The notes below the pieces were generated by a model. The model saw nothing but the letters and a program-made list of their open reading frames with translations. It was not told the DNA's origin and did not search any database. Positions 15,701 to 22,558 of a DNA stretch of 29,672 nt are shown here, in pieces. The stretch's first letter is position 1; each line of letters begins with the position of its first letter. A program made the position numbers and the translations under genes. The DNA is taken from IMG/VR virus record IMGVR_UViG_3300025759_000466, positions 1-29,672 of that record. One strand, given 5' to 3'. This DNA comes from a virus.

Positions 15701-17383
15701 CGGAGGCACTGAAGACGCCGAGTCTCTCTCTAGTACAGTACCGAAGAACCCGGACTGGCTGATGTTTTGAGTTCCATCAACACCATCTCCTGATTGTATA
15801 TTGTTTATATGTTTGCCGTAGAAAGCAGCAGAAGCCTCAGGAGCAGCATCAAATCCCCACCCTGTGGATACATTGGGATTTAGAGCATATATCTCGGGAT
15901 TGGAGTCAGCGAACTGATTTATTCTTGTAAACGGAACAGCATTGTTTCTAGCCCAGAACATAGGTATGCCCCACATTGAGCGAACTGGGTCATTTGCCAA
16001 CCCGTTTCTATACAAACCAGTACTTCCTGTCCAACCCAGCCATCCGTACTTAAGACCCCAGCTAGACTCTCCAAGAGGCTCTGGGTTGTCTCCTGCGTAA
16101 TTTGACTGAGGTGATATACCAAAGAAGTTGTTGAGGTTTATTACATCATTCTGGAAGTTCTGTAGACTGCCTTTGGCTCCTGCATAAGAAGGCTGACCAT
16201 CGTATCCCCTATAGATCCAAGTATTGTCCCACTGCCCTGTAACAAATGTCAGGAAACTGTGTTGCCGTGTGAAATACCTTACGTTCTGAATAGCAGGCCC
16301 TGTATAATTAGGGCCTCCCAATATTAGATAATTGAGATAGTTGACAGAGCTGGGAGCCAATCCGCCACTTCCAGGTGTAGAGTCTGTGTAACCATCTCTA
16401 GCCCAGTTACCGGGGACACTAAGATTTGCGTTCCCGTACATGTTGGGCAGTATACCATTTCCGTTAGGGTCATAGTTGTTTGCCGCAAAGTTTGAAGGAT
16501 CAGAAGTGTCCCATCCATTAAGTAGTCCTGAGTAAGGCTGACTTGTATTGCTGAATACTATTGCCCCCCAGGGCTGTGCATATGGTGTATAAGCTATGTC
16601 GTCAGTTAGAAACTGAACGTTCTCCAAGTGATCCTCAGTAAGCTTCTTTCTGGAGATGCTGTACCACGTATTGCTAGGTATACTACCAGTTACTTGCTGG
16701 TAGTTAGACTCTCCTTTGGGCTTACCTACGTATGCCTTTGAGATATTGTACGTGGCTATCCCTGTGTACTCATCACTGCTATTGGGTACCCCAACGTGTT
16801 CAAATCCGAAAGCTTTGTCGAACTGAGGTGGCTCATCATTAAGTGACAATCTACAGTTTTCAGGGGGCATCAGTCTAACCCACAGATCATCTTGAGATCC
16901 GTCTGAAAAATTCACCAAAACTTTGAGATAGACTGTAGCAAGCAGCTCGTCAACGGCATCGTTGTATAAGTCACTGCCTCCAGGGATTACTATATCTATC
17001 CCCTGTCTGGGGTAACCAGCATGGACTGTAGCCCAAGTAATTATCCTATGAGCAATGGCTTGTCCTTGATAATCATACGTGTAGTTCCCAAAACTACCTG
17101 CCCCAACACCAGGACTGTTACCTACATTTCTAACTGCGTAACGTTTTGCGCCAATAGGTATGGCCATTACAGGTCTAACAGATGCACCAGCATTGTCAGC
17201 TACAGCAACGTCTTCTAGTGAGGGGTTGTTTATTGCAGCAAAATTGCCTGATGCAGGCCATTCTATTCTTACTACAATCTCGCTGCTCGCACCTGCAATA
17301 TATGGGTTAAGAACATTTGCAATGCTAGGCTTAAGCTGATAAGCAAACAGGACTTTTTGTGTCCCTTGTGTTACGTTTGGCAT
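9722..17383 (-). CDS. Giant 2553-residue virion/adhesin protein with CTD...DDGSC repeats
   Basis: This single frame takes up a quarter of the window. Residues 1-1370 are Cys-poor and rich in Asn, Gly, Ser, Tyr and Pro, in many short segments that look like beta-rich structural modules. From about 1370 on, cysteine content rises sharply. Four copies of a motif C-T-D-x5/6-N-Y-N/D-P-x-A-x4-D-G-S/T-C are visible at about 1375-1400, 1903-1928, 2134-2158 and 2207-2235 (the last degenerate). Similar motifs are common in secreted proteins of marine Bacteroidota. A Pro/Cys/Asp-rich linker (about 2160-2310) precedes a distinct C-terminal domain (about 2310-2553) with FQCMSDEGKRLMFRLKAGSQ, MGGLEGNLLDCLFNCDQALF and YSYRLQTKTNVATGDEKYLQ. 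No tape-measure-like coiled coil or membrane helices are evident. Likely a tail or appendage adhesin; function inferred. Confidence 0.75.
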   Translation of the reverse strand: MPNVTQGTQKVLFAYQLKPSIANVLNPYIAGASSEIVVRIEWPASGNFAAINNPSLEDVAVADNAGASVRPVMAIPIGAKRYAVRNVGNSPGVGAGSFGNYTYDYQGQAIAHRIITWATVHAGYPRQGIDIVIPGGSDLYNDAVDELLATVYLKVLVNFSDGSQDDLWVRLMPPENCRLSLNDEPPQFDKAFGFEHVGVPNSSDEYTGIATYNISKAYVGKPKGESNYQQVTGSIPSNTWYSISRKKLTEDHLENVQFLTDDIAYTPYAQPWGAIVFSNTSQPYSGLLNGWDTSDPSNFAANNYDPNGNGILPNMYGNANLSVPGNWARDGYTDSTPGSGGLAPSSVNYLNYLILGGPNYTGPAIQNVRYFTRQHSFLTFVTGQWDNTWIYRGYDGQPSYAGAKGSLQNFQNDVINLNNFFGISPQSNYAGDNPEPLGESSWGLKYGWLGWTGSTGLYRNGLANDPVRSMWGIPMFWARNNAVPFTRINQFADSNPEIYALNPNVSTGWGFDAAPEASAAFYGKHINNIQSGDGVDGTQNISQSGFFGTVLERDSASSVPPLFSDHFERDNAAVYGATNFNNPLFGTNIIPPQSMRWSRLTGAMRPYYWSGFNLLTTQSASSRAPGIKDGAGGSGGYLSVFARLYNSADGNAFLKTQVGLGFGRDVYQPFGTNTAVVGTSSANNQLSQGGSLHDIRMNIGRNFFYTGGRYLSDDEDFVVPVFKGIIRTLYITNTNQWPSGEGILDRLRWKLNAMGDGTNFEAGLISANEVGGTFASNTTFDSSKNPVSYLDFYGVYHALDTSDGQNPHSPWDLYASLIFSGHTYGNSGQAPALTGLNAELYNNLIGGNQYIGGSPNGLADAEIAVKEARKAFKNGDPMDENGISKLFANDISFMLYGYAPVKDGIAISGDYQNERYSLVTNHPVGSTYKEGSVNGLPQSLSLENSDSQIITDYYAGKEGSTPFLLSVGNVNLLNDNENGSYGNGSTLGAVFPYPYSTANGLGSNSSYPMDLAAPNMTARTQTNDGDGNDVFTASNNLYKGQIIPGSYINYHLPTYQPFNLSPFDKGIIAAGTDECLVVSGMYNIISNQSTEQSTWNQNGNLSAQTGAGYPIYDSGTLSGGAFNFEGAQGLGFRFLMRYENSCTGEFETDDGSKIANSGTVDARLAKVLEMFGHIEYSPLSQLSPAGVNQYSYKVVLEDADDVDNISVTETAPGKYQLLIEIVADDDDVYDNPAEVDVELDAANTDIFPDIFPENSSTLLGNSNAVYGSAVNAPGIPSKWRQAYGLYKASEDSRPESIGYSGFKGSFITIAYSSSYYEDLENYTTTAGGGDVPAYNQITSAGQLKMKDRHIFHMPFLNYGYIDEEVVDDIVESIIEGCTDSSAPNYNPDATTNDGSCQDCSDLYLGSSLDFNATQATSASSPFQALRFGMVRHGGFQFVGGDNSLATIQHPDNNTTASYFPGGLPETEQDVFITSPGSRRGGIILCDNHVIGEVAEWAEENDKPKFVVEVLNTGAGLQMNDILSLLEDGGDDYTAWRLRIRVLTDGMINDGSIDWSNPIYNGGSGGDTPDSLVDTSTIIFNSLATGGTIQAPEWTNIATLTDGVYKNTNILAGQPYLFQLGLEATGCDDDLGDLSEFVLNGIFWTGICSCASVGNDYYFAALANFEWAWNLSGGSFPIFSLTTDVSTAASQNYKCTTTSNSNGLQSLNGVNGALGDGPFIGVTVSDNSSICYQIDDELTSCELFVASCALEGNLQCINVGDLPDGPPYDLEDLATNGYIVSTGPDAYQFGYADGYITTQIDGMWNPFTNSYQFNPNMTYTVSLTTPSGEVITQSQNEASNSGGEGFPDVWQNTFEGLSEEGDYLITITILNPYPEAAIEAGIDAPCTYTHNVFLTAECPDVILGCTDPASSTYNPAATIDDGTCDDGGCGEEIISNPVFDATVTSVNMESVCELVEVVVGGQVVQYEVPVPNTSTGSITVTVDYTPDIYAVDSFAVVLGIPGGQSLYSFVNSYLDSLALTFQSYPDANVENPIVIDGVGYWSPLQYTNPGQSSYTVTFENAGNMNGGLIPGTYYVLVVPNLPNISDNLADCTTADILLYESSIQTTTITMNPPEDDCIPPCLDPGDDGLCDPWNPGCTDPEADNYDEDATIDDGSCEEPPSFCDDNPDDEDCIDCTDAQENLPASGRYKYKTGRVEEIICDPTTGSEGECTDPNACNYNPDAPLDASNNLICDYCSCTDPIDDPDCITGEPCDPAVDVECQQTSICPDPENPECDPVISNPCPTPDDCEPPPPPCVILGNCPEEEETGEITSDPPVLIIDPPVEVPCTFAGQAGGFSIVQEQAFQCMSDEGKRLMFRLKAGSQYEREDIIKLSLISYLFMGGLEGNLLDCLFNCDQALFNDSKQRSMVKDCQADWLSGGGRIWNGNDGYTKGNMVLYNRLKQGTMTQNFYIAERDIAPLGLHPGLPQSGWKRCYSYRLQTKTNVATGDEKYLQTFYEFMTRMCTACSVENTPTQTEPTNLIDPKKLDNYLNPKDNSNGDRLSGILGADGQEIII

Positions 17384-17395
17384 GTCTGTAGGGTT

Positions 17396-17857
17396 TTAAC
17401 ATCCACATGCACAAACCTCTGTGCACAGTTCTTTTGCTTTGTTGTACTTCTCTACCACACTATCAGTAAGCCCAAGACTGGCTTCGTATTCAGCTGCCTG
17501 CAGAAGCAATCGTATAGTCTGTGCTCTATTCAAATCTTCTTTGCACTTATTGCACTTGCATGTACAATTGATTGCGTCGTGAACCAGCTTTGCGATACAG
17601 CAGTCTATCTCTTGACTACCGATAGTTATGTAGGTCTTTGCTACACCTCCCTTCACGTCAGACACAGTCACTCTATTGACTCCTCTGGTATCCAAGTAAA
17701 GGGTACGAACAAACTTACCACCACGAGTCTTGGTTCTAGCTTGAGTAGACTGACCGTTGATGAGGTTAGTTGCTGATATGATGTAGTTTCTATTTGGGGC
17801 AAGTCCTCTAGTAGTGACTTTGAGCTTTCTATCCCCAGCTAAGTGTTTAAGACCCAT
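17396..17857 (-). CDS. Small Cys-rich structural protein (153 aa) upstream of giant adhesin
   Basis: Residues 1-80 look like a small beta domain (LKVTTRGLAPNRNYIISATN, TLYLDTRGVNRVTVSDVKGG). Residues 84-153 are helical with ten cysteines: CC at 86-87, C98, C100, C102, C105, then C145, C149, C151 and C153 at the C-terminus, around an AQTIRLLLQAAEYEASLGLT helix. This split resembles small phage proteins with CCIAKLV...C.CKC..C and ELC..C.C.C patterns. Metal binding or cross-linking is plausible. It lies just after a terminator-like hairpin and 12 bases before the giant cysteine-rich protein, so an adaptor or chaperone role for that protein is possible. Confidence 0.7.
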   Translation of the reverse strand: MGLKHLAGDRKLKVTTRGLAPNRNYIISATNLINGQSTQARTKTRGGKFVRTLYLDTRGVNRVTVSDVKGGVAKTYITIGSQEIDCCIAKLVHDAINCTCKCNKCKEDLNRAQTIRLLLQAAEYEASLGLTDSVVEKYNKAKELCTEVCACGC

Positions 17858-17874
17858 GGTAAAAAAGAGATAAA

Positions 17875-17898
17875 GGGGGACACTAAATTGTGCCCCCC
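17875..17898 (-). terminator. Rho-independent terminator candidate after the 346-aa gene
   Basis: In minus-strand RNA a nine-base-pair stem forms from GGGGGGCAC and GUGUCCCCC, with one G-U wobble, around a six-base A/U loop. It begins 6 bases after the stop at 17905 and is followed by UUUAUCUCUUUUUU. The strong GC stem plus a U-rich tail is the standard intrinsic-terminator layout. It lies inside the gap between the 346- and 153-residue genes, so it probably reduces rather than blocks read-through into the adhesin genes. Confidence 0.75.
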
Positions 17899-17904
17899 AT
17901 TAAA

Positions 17905-18945
17905 TTAGAACAAGTACTCAACTGGTGTACCTGCAACAGGGACAGAGCCCACGTTCAGTACATCCTTAACTGAGTCAGTTCCGGTTGTTTCATAAATAAC
18001 AGCAGTTCCAAACTGCGAGCCCTTGACAACATTACGATCACCGTCGATGCGGTAGGTAATTTCAAATCTGTCAAAGGTGTTTCCGTCTGCGACAAAGTCA
18101 GTGACGGTTTGAGGGAAGTACATGCGGTTGTAGTTCGCGTGAGACGCTGCTCTTGCCTGCAACTCATCAGTACGTGCCTGCCAATCATTTCCTGTGCCAG
18201 GAGCGAATGCTGCTACGACGACGCTGCTAGTAAAGCGATCATCAGTAACATTCTCCAGGATTGCTTCAAAGACCACACCCGCGTGGCGAGCGACAATATC
18301 AACGTGAGTAGTATCATCGTTGGTAGTGAACATTGCGTCCAACGTAGCATTGCCTGAGATTGCAGTGATGATGTTGTCCACTGTGTTCTCCACAGCAGCA
18401 CCAGCATCCACAGAGATGTTGATTACCTTGTGGTTTGTGGTGTTAAACACGTGCAGTGGGAACTGCTTTGATGCACCACTCAAGTCTGCAATAACTGCTT
18501 CGTTGTGGACGTAGTCGAGGTAACCAGTAGGCTGCTTACGAACAATGATCTTAAGGTTGAGAACATCACTACCAATATCACCAGCATTAGGAGTGATTTT
18601 GACTTCGTGACGTGTAGAAGCTTCATAGCGAGCTGCTGTAACACGAACGATGTCAGATGTGTTGATGATTGGGGTAGCAATAGGATTACCGCTTCCATAT
18701 CCTTGGACAACCTGAATTTTGTTCTTGAGCATGTAGCCATTGGCTATGGTAACAACGTCACCTGACGTAGCGTCAGTTCCGTCTTCAAGGTCAGTACCGA
18801 ACAATCCGGTGGCAAACCAGGCACCGCCAGTAGCTGCATCGAGGGTCCAGAATCCGAGCTTCTTTGATACAAGATCGGCAAATCTATCAGTACCAGCAGT
18901 TCCAGCTGCTTCCAGTGCACTGTTGCTAATAAATACTTGTTTCAT
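17905..18945 (-). CDS. Virion structural protein (346 aa), tail-tube-like or neck component
   Basis: The product begins MKQVFISNSALEAAGTAGTD and is rich in Thr, Asp, Val and Ala with many predicted strands (MLKNKIQVVQGYG, DIVRVTAARYEAS, NLKIIVRKQPTG, VINISVDAGAAVENTVDNII). The C-terminus YFPQTVTDFVADGNTFDRFE, ITYRID, FGTAVIYETTG, VEYLF fits a compact beta domain. No Cys is present. It sits downstream of the 405-residue connector-type protein and ends at a strong terminator, an expression pattern shared with the capsid gene; abundant structural proteins often show this. No enzymatic motif is visible. Tail tube is one possibility, but I cannot show homology. Confidence 0.6.
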   Translation of the reverse strand: MKQVFISNSALEAAGTAGTDRFADLVSKKLGFWTLDAATGGAWFATGLFGTDLEDGTDATSGDVVTIANGYMLKNKIQVVQGYGSGNPIATPIINTSDIVRVTAARYEASTRHEVKITPNAGDIGSDVLNLKIIVRKQPTGYLDYVHNEAVIADLSGASKQFPLHVFNTTNHKVINISVDAGAAVENTVDNIITAISGNATLDAMFTTNDDTTHVDIVARHAGVVFEAILENVTDDRFTSSVVVAAFAPGTGNDWQARTDELQARAASHANYNRMYFPQTVTDFVADGNTFDRFEITYRIDGDRNVVKGSQFGTAVIYETTGTDSVKDVLNVGSVPVAGTPVEYLF

Positions 18946-18970
18946 AATTAAGTTTTTGAAACATTAAACA

Positions 18971-20188
18971 TTACTCGCTCTCCAGGACTTCCCTGGATTG
19001 CGTATTATATCTTGGGGATTCGAATCCTTCCAAGATGCTTTTAACTGCCATTTCTACGATCTCATGATGCGTATGCTCTGGCAGCTCGCAGCCTACTCCA
19101 CCACGTTTGGTCATAGAAGCAGGCTTACGGATATACCTTAACTGTATGTAGCTAGGTATAAAAGTTGTGTTAGTATACAAATCTACAAAAGTTTCCTGTA
19201 TCGTATACAAGATAGAGTCAGGTTTTGTAGAATTAAAAGGGTCATCAAGAAGTGCATAGATATCGTCTTGCTGAGAAAACTTGCACTTTGTCCTATAGAT
19301 TCTAAGTACCCCTTCAGGCTGACTAGTTGTCACTGGACTATGCTTGATGATAAAAGTTGAGGTTGGTGCTGTAGAACTAACCAATTCTACTTCCTCCCCA
19401 TCTACTGGGTTGATCCATGTAATGATGTAGTAGGCACCATTGTATCCTGTAGCATCTCCCCCTTCTTCGCCACTGCCTTCAATAGAAGCTCCACTGATTG
19501 GGATGAATCCTTCTTCATCTCCAGAGTATACCTTTTCAAGGTAGAGCTCGTTGCCGTCAGCAGGGGGTGAGTCTGTAGCTACAGTATCAAAGTATCTGTC
19601 TGTAAAGCTGTCGTTGTTAGACAAGCTCGGTACTATCCCCATCCCATAGTACGGACCAATCAAGTAGTCGTAAGACAATCCTCCAGGTGAGGATATGACT
19701 TCTTCTGGTGTACCGCTAGCATTTGCTATCTGGATACTCTTGATCTTGTATCCTGGGAGTGGTGGGGTAAGAGAGATCTTGAGATAGTCCTTGTACACGT
19801 TAGTCTCCGTAAACGGGAGAGCCTTATTTCTGCAGTCATGTGTGACCTCAGCCATCACGTTGACAAGGAACATGTAGTCATTGGGAACCTTGTATCTGTA
19901 TGAAGATATATTCCCGTTTGTTTTTGATGTATACCCAATCCCCATGAAGCTGTGGGTCTCTGTGGTATAATCCTCCACGAGGTGGCGGAGGTCGTCCAAT
20001 CTCTTCTGAGACTGTTCGAACCCCCGCTGATATTTATTGCCTCGTGGATTGTAGCGCTGATTGATGAATCTGCGCATAGCAGTGTTTAGCTCGTAGTCTA
20101 TTTCTTCTGGAAGAAGACCATCTGCTTGGAAGGATGCAATCTTCTGCACCCCCAAGTTTACCGCTATGTGCATTTCTTCTATCGTCAT
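18971..20188 (-). CDS. Connector/ring-type structural protein (405 aa) with FnIII-like insert
   Basis: Residues 1-60 (MTIEEMHIAVNLGVQKIASF, then DGLLPEEIDYELNTAMRRFI and NQRYNPRG) form a helical start typical of a phage neck family I associate with crAss-like and related phages. Residues 75-160 carry strands with a YRYKVPNDYMFLVNVMAEVT core, and residues 345-365 (YIQLRYIRKPASMT) look like the closing part of the same domain. Between them, about 245-335 resembles an inserted fibronectin-III-like or Ig-like module (GAYYIITWINPVDGEEVELV, then EGVLRIYRT). The protein has three Cys. It starts in an ATGA overlap after the 267-residue gene. Probably a ring or adaptor beneath the portal. Confidence 0.65.
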   Translation of the reverse strand: MTIEEMHIAVNLGVQKIASFQADGLLPEEIDYELNTAMRRFINQRYNPRGNKYQRGFEQSQKRLDDLRHLVEDYTTETHSFMGIGYTSKTNGNISSYRYKVPNDYMFLVNVMAEVTHDCRNKALPFTETNVYKDYLKISLTPPLPGYKIKSIQIANASGTPEEVISSPGGLSYDYLIGPYYGMGIVPSLSNNDSFTDRYFDTVATDSPPADGNELYLEKVYSGDEEGFIPISGASIEGSGEEGGDATGYNGAYYIITWINPVDGEEVELVSSTAPTSTFIIKHSPVTTSQPEGVLRIYRTKCKFSQQDDIYALLDDPFNSTKPDSILYTIQETFVDLYTNTTFIPSYIQLRYIRKPASMTKRGGVGCELPEHTHHEIVEMAVKSILEGFESPRYNTQSREVLESE

Positions 20189-20988
20189 GCTATTGTTTTA
20201 AGCTGAGCTCTCATAGAATTGATAGCTCCTGAGTTTTTCTTGTTGTTAAAGTAAACTACCGTATCAGTCATGTCTTCTCCGATAGTCTCATCTCCATAGA
20301 TGACTTGATTCCCAATCTTACGCAAGACACCAGCTTCAACAAGCTGCTCAATCTCTGCCTTTACGTCAAGATTCTTATCAAGTGATATCTTCAAGAACTT
20401 TGCAGGCTCTTTGTCTTTGAGTCCGTAAAGTCTGTTCTCAATCTCAATCTCAGTCAGTCTTGCTGGGTTGGACTTTGTCATCACCCAGAGTATTCTGCGC
20501 ATCTTGTCAAAGTCAGATGAGATCTTGATGAACTCCTTGTCTGCATCCTTCTTGAGCTTGATCTTGGCATTCTCTTTGACGAGGTCACCTTCTGGATCGT
20601 AGATGTAGAATCTTTTTCTACTGTCTCTGCCCATCTCTTCTTTAGATCCTGCGACCTGTCTGTGCTTCTTGCACCATGCGTAAGTCACGTAGTCTATAGG
20701 ATTTATTGCATCCCCGTTTTCGTTGAGGGTAATATCCAACTCCACTCCTTCGAATGGTACTTTCACACGCATGTTTGCCCAGAATGCTTTTTCCTGAGCT
20801 GGCCAATCTTGATGATCGGGGGGAACGTCAAGTATATGCTTTAGGTGCCGTTTGGCTTCTTCCCCTTCAAGTCCTTTTAGGGGTTGACGACCAACAAAGA
20901 TTGAACCAATGGTAACTCTTGCCGTTGCAAGAATCTCCTTAGGCAAGTAGCCATTTTGCTCCTGCCTTCTAATGTAAACTTTTTTCAT
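20185..20988 (-). CDS. Conserved late protein downstream of capsid gene (267 aa)
   Basis: The product begins MKKVYIRRQEQNGYLPKEIL and continues with ARVTIGSIFVGRQPLKGLEG, EEAKRHLKHILDVPPDHQDW and EKAFWANMRVKVPFEGVELD. A Lys-rich helical middle (RILWVMTKSNPARLTEIEIE) and a C-terminal ..EIEQLVEAGVLRKIGNQVI segment follow. The GS(I)FVG..PL.GL...E...L..IL...P....W......FW.N....VP..GVELD pattern is shared by proteins encoded just after the capsid gene in crAss-like and related phages, from memory. Possibly a head-internal or head-completion protein. No catalytic motif is seen. It follows a hairpin placed after the capsid gene. Confidence 0.6.
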   Translation of the reverse strand: MKKVYIRRQEQNGYLPKEILATARVTIGSIFVGRQPLKGLEGEEAKRHLKHILDVPPDHQDWPAQEKAFWANMRVKVPFEGVELDITLNENGDAINPIDYVTYAWCKKHRQVAGSKEEMGRDSRKRFYIYDPEGDLVKENAKIKLKKDADKEFIKISSDFDKMRRILWVMTKSNPARLTEIEIENRLYGLKDKEPAKFLKISLDKNLDVKAEIEQLVEAGVLRKIGNQVIYGDETIGEDMTDTVVYFNNKKNSGAINSMRAQLKTIA

Positions 20989-21021
20989 GTTCTTTTTAGT
21001 TTAAGAATAACTATATGATGA

Positions 21022-21061
21022 TGCATAACGGGGGGACCACCGCTGCAGTCCCCCCTATGCA
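21022..21061 (-). terminator. Strong stem-loop downstream of major capsid gene
   Basis: The arms GGGGGGAC (21030-21037) and GTCCCCCC (21048-21055) pair perfectly around a 10-base loop. The flanks TGCATA (21022-21027) and TATGCA (21056-21061) extend the stem, with a 2-base AC bulge. The hairpin begins 15 bases after the capsid stop codon and lies in an 87-base non-coding gap. No long U-tract follows on the minus strand (the sequence reads TCATCATATAGTTATTCTT), so it may act as a partial terminator or as a 3'-end stabiliser of the capsid mRNA. Confidence 0.65.
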
Positions 21062-21075
21062 AACCAAACACCAAA

Positions 21076-22530
21076 TTACGATGCAGTGCACTGCAAATCG
21101 AGCGAAGTATCGAATCTGCGGAGCAGGATACCAGCCGTCTTCAACATGTGCACAGAAGCACCGTCTATATCACTTGCGCGAGTGTCAGACTCTGCGAAGC
21201 CCTTAGGCACAACAGAACCAGCAACAGCCCAACGCAACATCTCACGACCCTTCTTGTTGATCATCTGGAGGTTGTTCTCTCCGTCATACGTAGACTGATC
21301 GACGAACGTCATTCTGTATGATTCGAGAGGCAATCCAGTCTCAGGGTGCTTCTTAGAAGCCTGAGCAACAGGACCATGGTCAAACAATGGAGACTTCACC
21401 ACGTTCACTCTGTGACCATCGATGTGGTCGTATGAAGTGAAGTAACCGGTGATACCCAAGCTACGACCGCTTCCAGTGATGAACTTAGACTCAGTAGTCT
21501 GGAGGTATCTGTTGTCACTGCTGCCGTAGTAGTTACGCAGAGCCTTATCGAACTCACGTGCACCACCAACACCAGTGTACAACGTCACCTGCTTGTCCGT
21601 AGCATCAGTCATGCCGTAGAACAAGTCACCGATAACATCCTCAATCTTCTTCTGAGTCAAAGTAGAGTAAGTGTCCTTGTTGATGATCTGCTCGAACAAA
21701 CCAGGACCAGAAACAACTGGTTGACCGTTCTCGTCAGTCATCTGCGTACGACCATTGTCGTCATGAGTACGCTGACCGTACCAGTAGTACATCTCACACT
21801 CTTCCTTAAACTTGAGCATGTGACGGTACTCTTCGTAGTCCATCCACAACTTGGTAGAAGAACCTTCCTTGGTTGGGAGCTCGAACTCAGCAACGTAGTC
21901 CTTAGCGTTACCAGAGAACTGGTAAGACTTACGGACAGTACCAATCTTAGAGCGGACCAAACCAGGAGCTGTCCAGTTAGAAGCATTTCCGCGAGAGAAG
22001 TCCATTCCAACGTTTGCGAACAACATACCCCAGAGTGCGCCTGCTGCGAGGTCACCACCAGCAGCTGTGCTCAATCCACCTGCGTTGGGCTTAACCAACT
22101 GGAGGGTGTATTCGAAACCATCTGCGACGGGCATAGGATCAGTCATAATACGAGCCAACTCACCTGATTGTGAAACCAAGGTGTATGGGAAGATGAACCA
22201 CTTGTCGGGGAACACCACCTTAAAAGTTGAACCGTTAGAACCAACGGTGGTGTCGTCACCACCAGATTTCTGAGCCACACGAACAACCGGACGGGTGTTA
22301 ACTTCATGGGTTTTGACACGGTACTCGTACTCGTAACGATCGATCGAGCGCGTGTTGCCAACCCCTTCTGTCAAGAAGGAAAGAGGAAATTTCTTTTCTT
22401 CACGTCCGGCCAAGTGCGTAATGATGGGAGAGAGCTCTGTGGGCTTCTCCATCAGGGCATTGACCAACGAATTTGTGTCGGTCATTTGCGAGTCATTGTA
22501 GTACGTTTTCAGTACTTGCATCAAAGCCAT
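21076..22530 (-). CDS. Major capsid protein (484 aa)
   Basis: Assigned by position and character: portal, virion lysozyme, acidic scaffold, then this 484-residue gene, followed by a strong hairpin and neck genes. It begins MALMQVLKTYYNDSQMTDTN and contains segments typical of HK97-fold capsids: a long helix-rich middle (MDYEEYRHMLKFKEECEMYY, then WYGQRT), strands such as FKVVFPDKWFIFPYTLV and a loop AGGDLAAGALWGMLFANVG. LYTGVGGAREFDKALRNYYG is a recurrent capsid-like motif. It has two Cys, one in the helical middle and one near the C-terminus. Several alternative plus-strand frames across it are shadows. Length and order fit the crAss-like type of head module; family assignment is inferred. 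Confidence 0.75.
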   Translation of the reverse strand: MALMQVLKTYYNDSQMTDTNSLVNALMEKPTELSPIITHLAGREEKKFPLSFLTEGVGNTRSIDRYEYEYRVKTHEVNTRPVVRVAQKSGGDDTTVGSNGSTFKVVFPDKWFIFPYTLVSQSGELARIMTDPMPVADGFEYTLQLVKPNAGGLSTAAGGDLAAGALWGMLFANVGMDFSRGNASNWTAPGLVRSKIGTVRKSYQFSGNAKDYVAEFELPTKEGSSTKLWMDYEEYRHMLKFKEECEMYYWYGQRTHDDNGRTQMTDENGQPVVSGPGLFEQIINKDTYSTLTQKKIEDVIGDLFYGMTDATDKQVTLYTGVGGAREFDKALRNYYGSSDNRYLQTTESKFITGSGRSLGITGYFTSYDHIDGHRVNVVKSPLFDHGPVAQASKKHPETGLPLESYRMTFVDQSTYDGENNLQMINKKGREMLRWAVAGSVVPKGFAESDTRASDIDGASVHMLKTAGILLRRFDTSLDLQCTAS

Positions 22531-22558
22531 GATTGTATATTTTAAAAGTTAGTTTTGC

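Noticed and set aside
9722-17383. Giant gene as tape-measure protein
   Set aside because: No long coiled coil or membrane helices; it is Asn/Gly/Cys-rich and beta-like, and lies next to fibre genes.
21721-22167. 148-codon plus-strand frame
   Set aside because: Antisense to the capsid gene, with a Val/Leu/Ser/Cys-rich shadow composition and no plus-strand neighbours.
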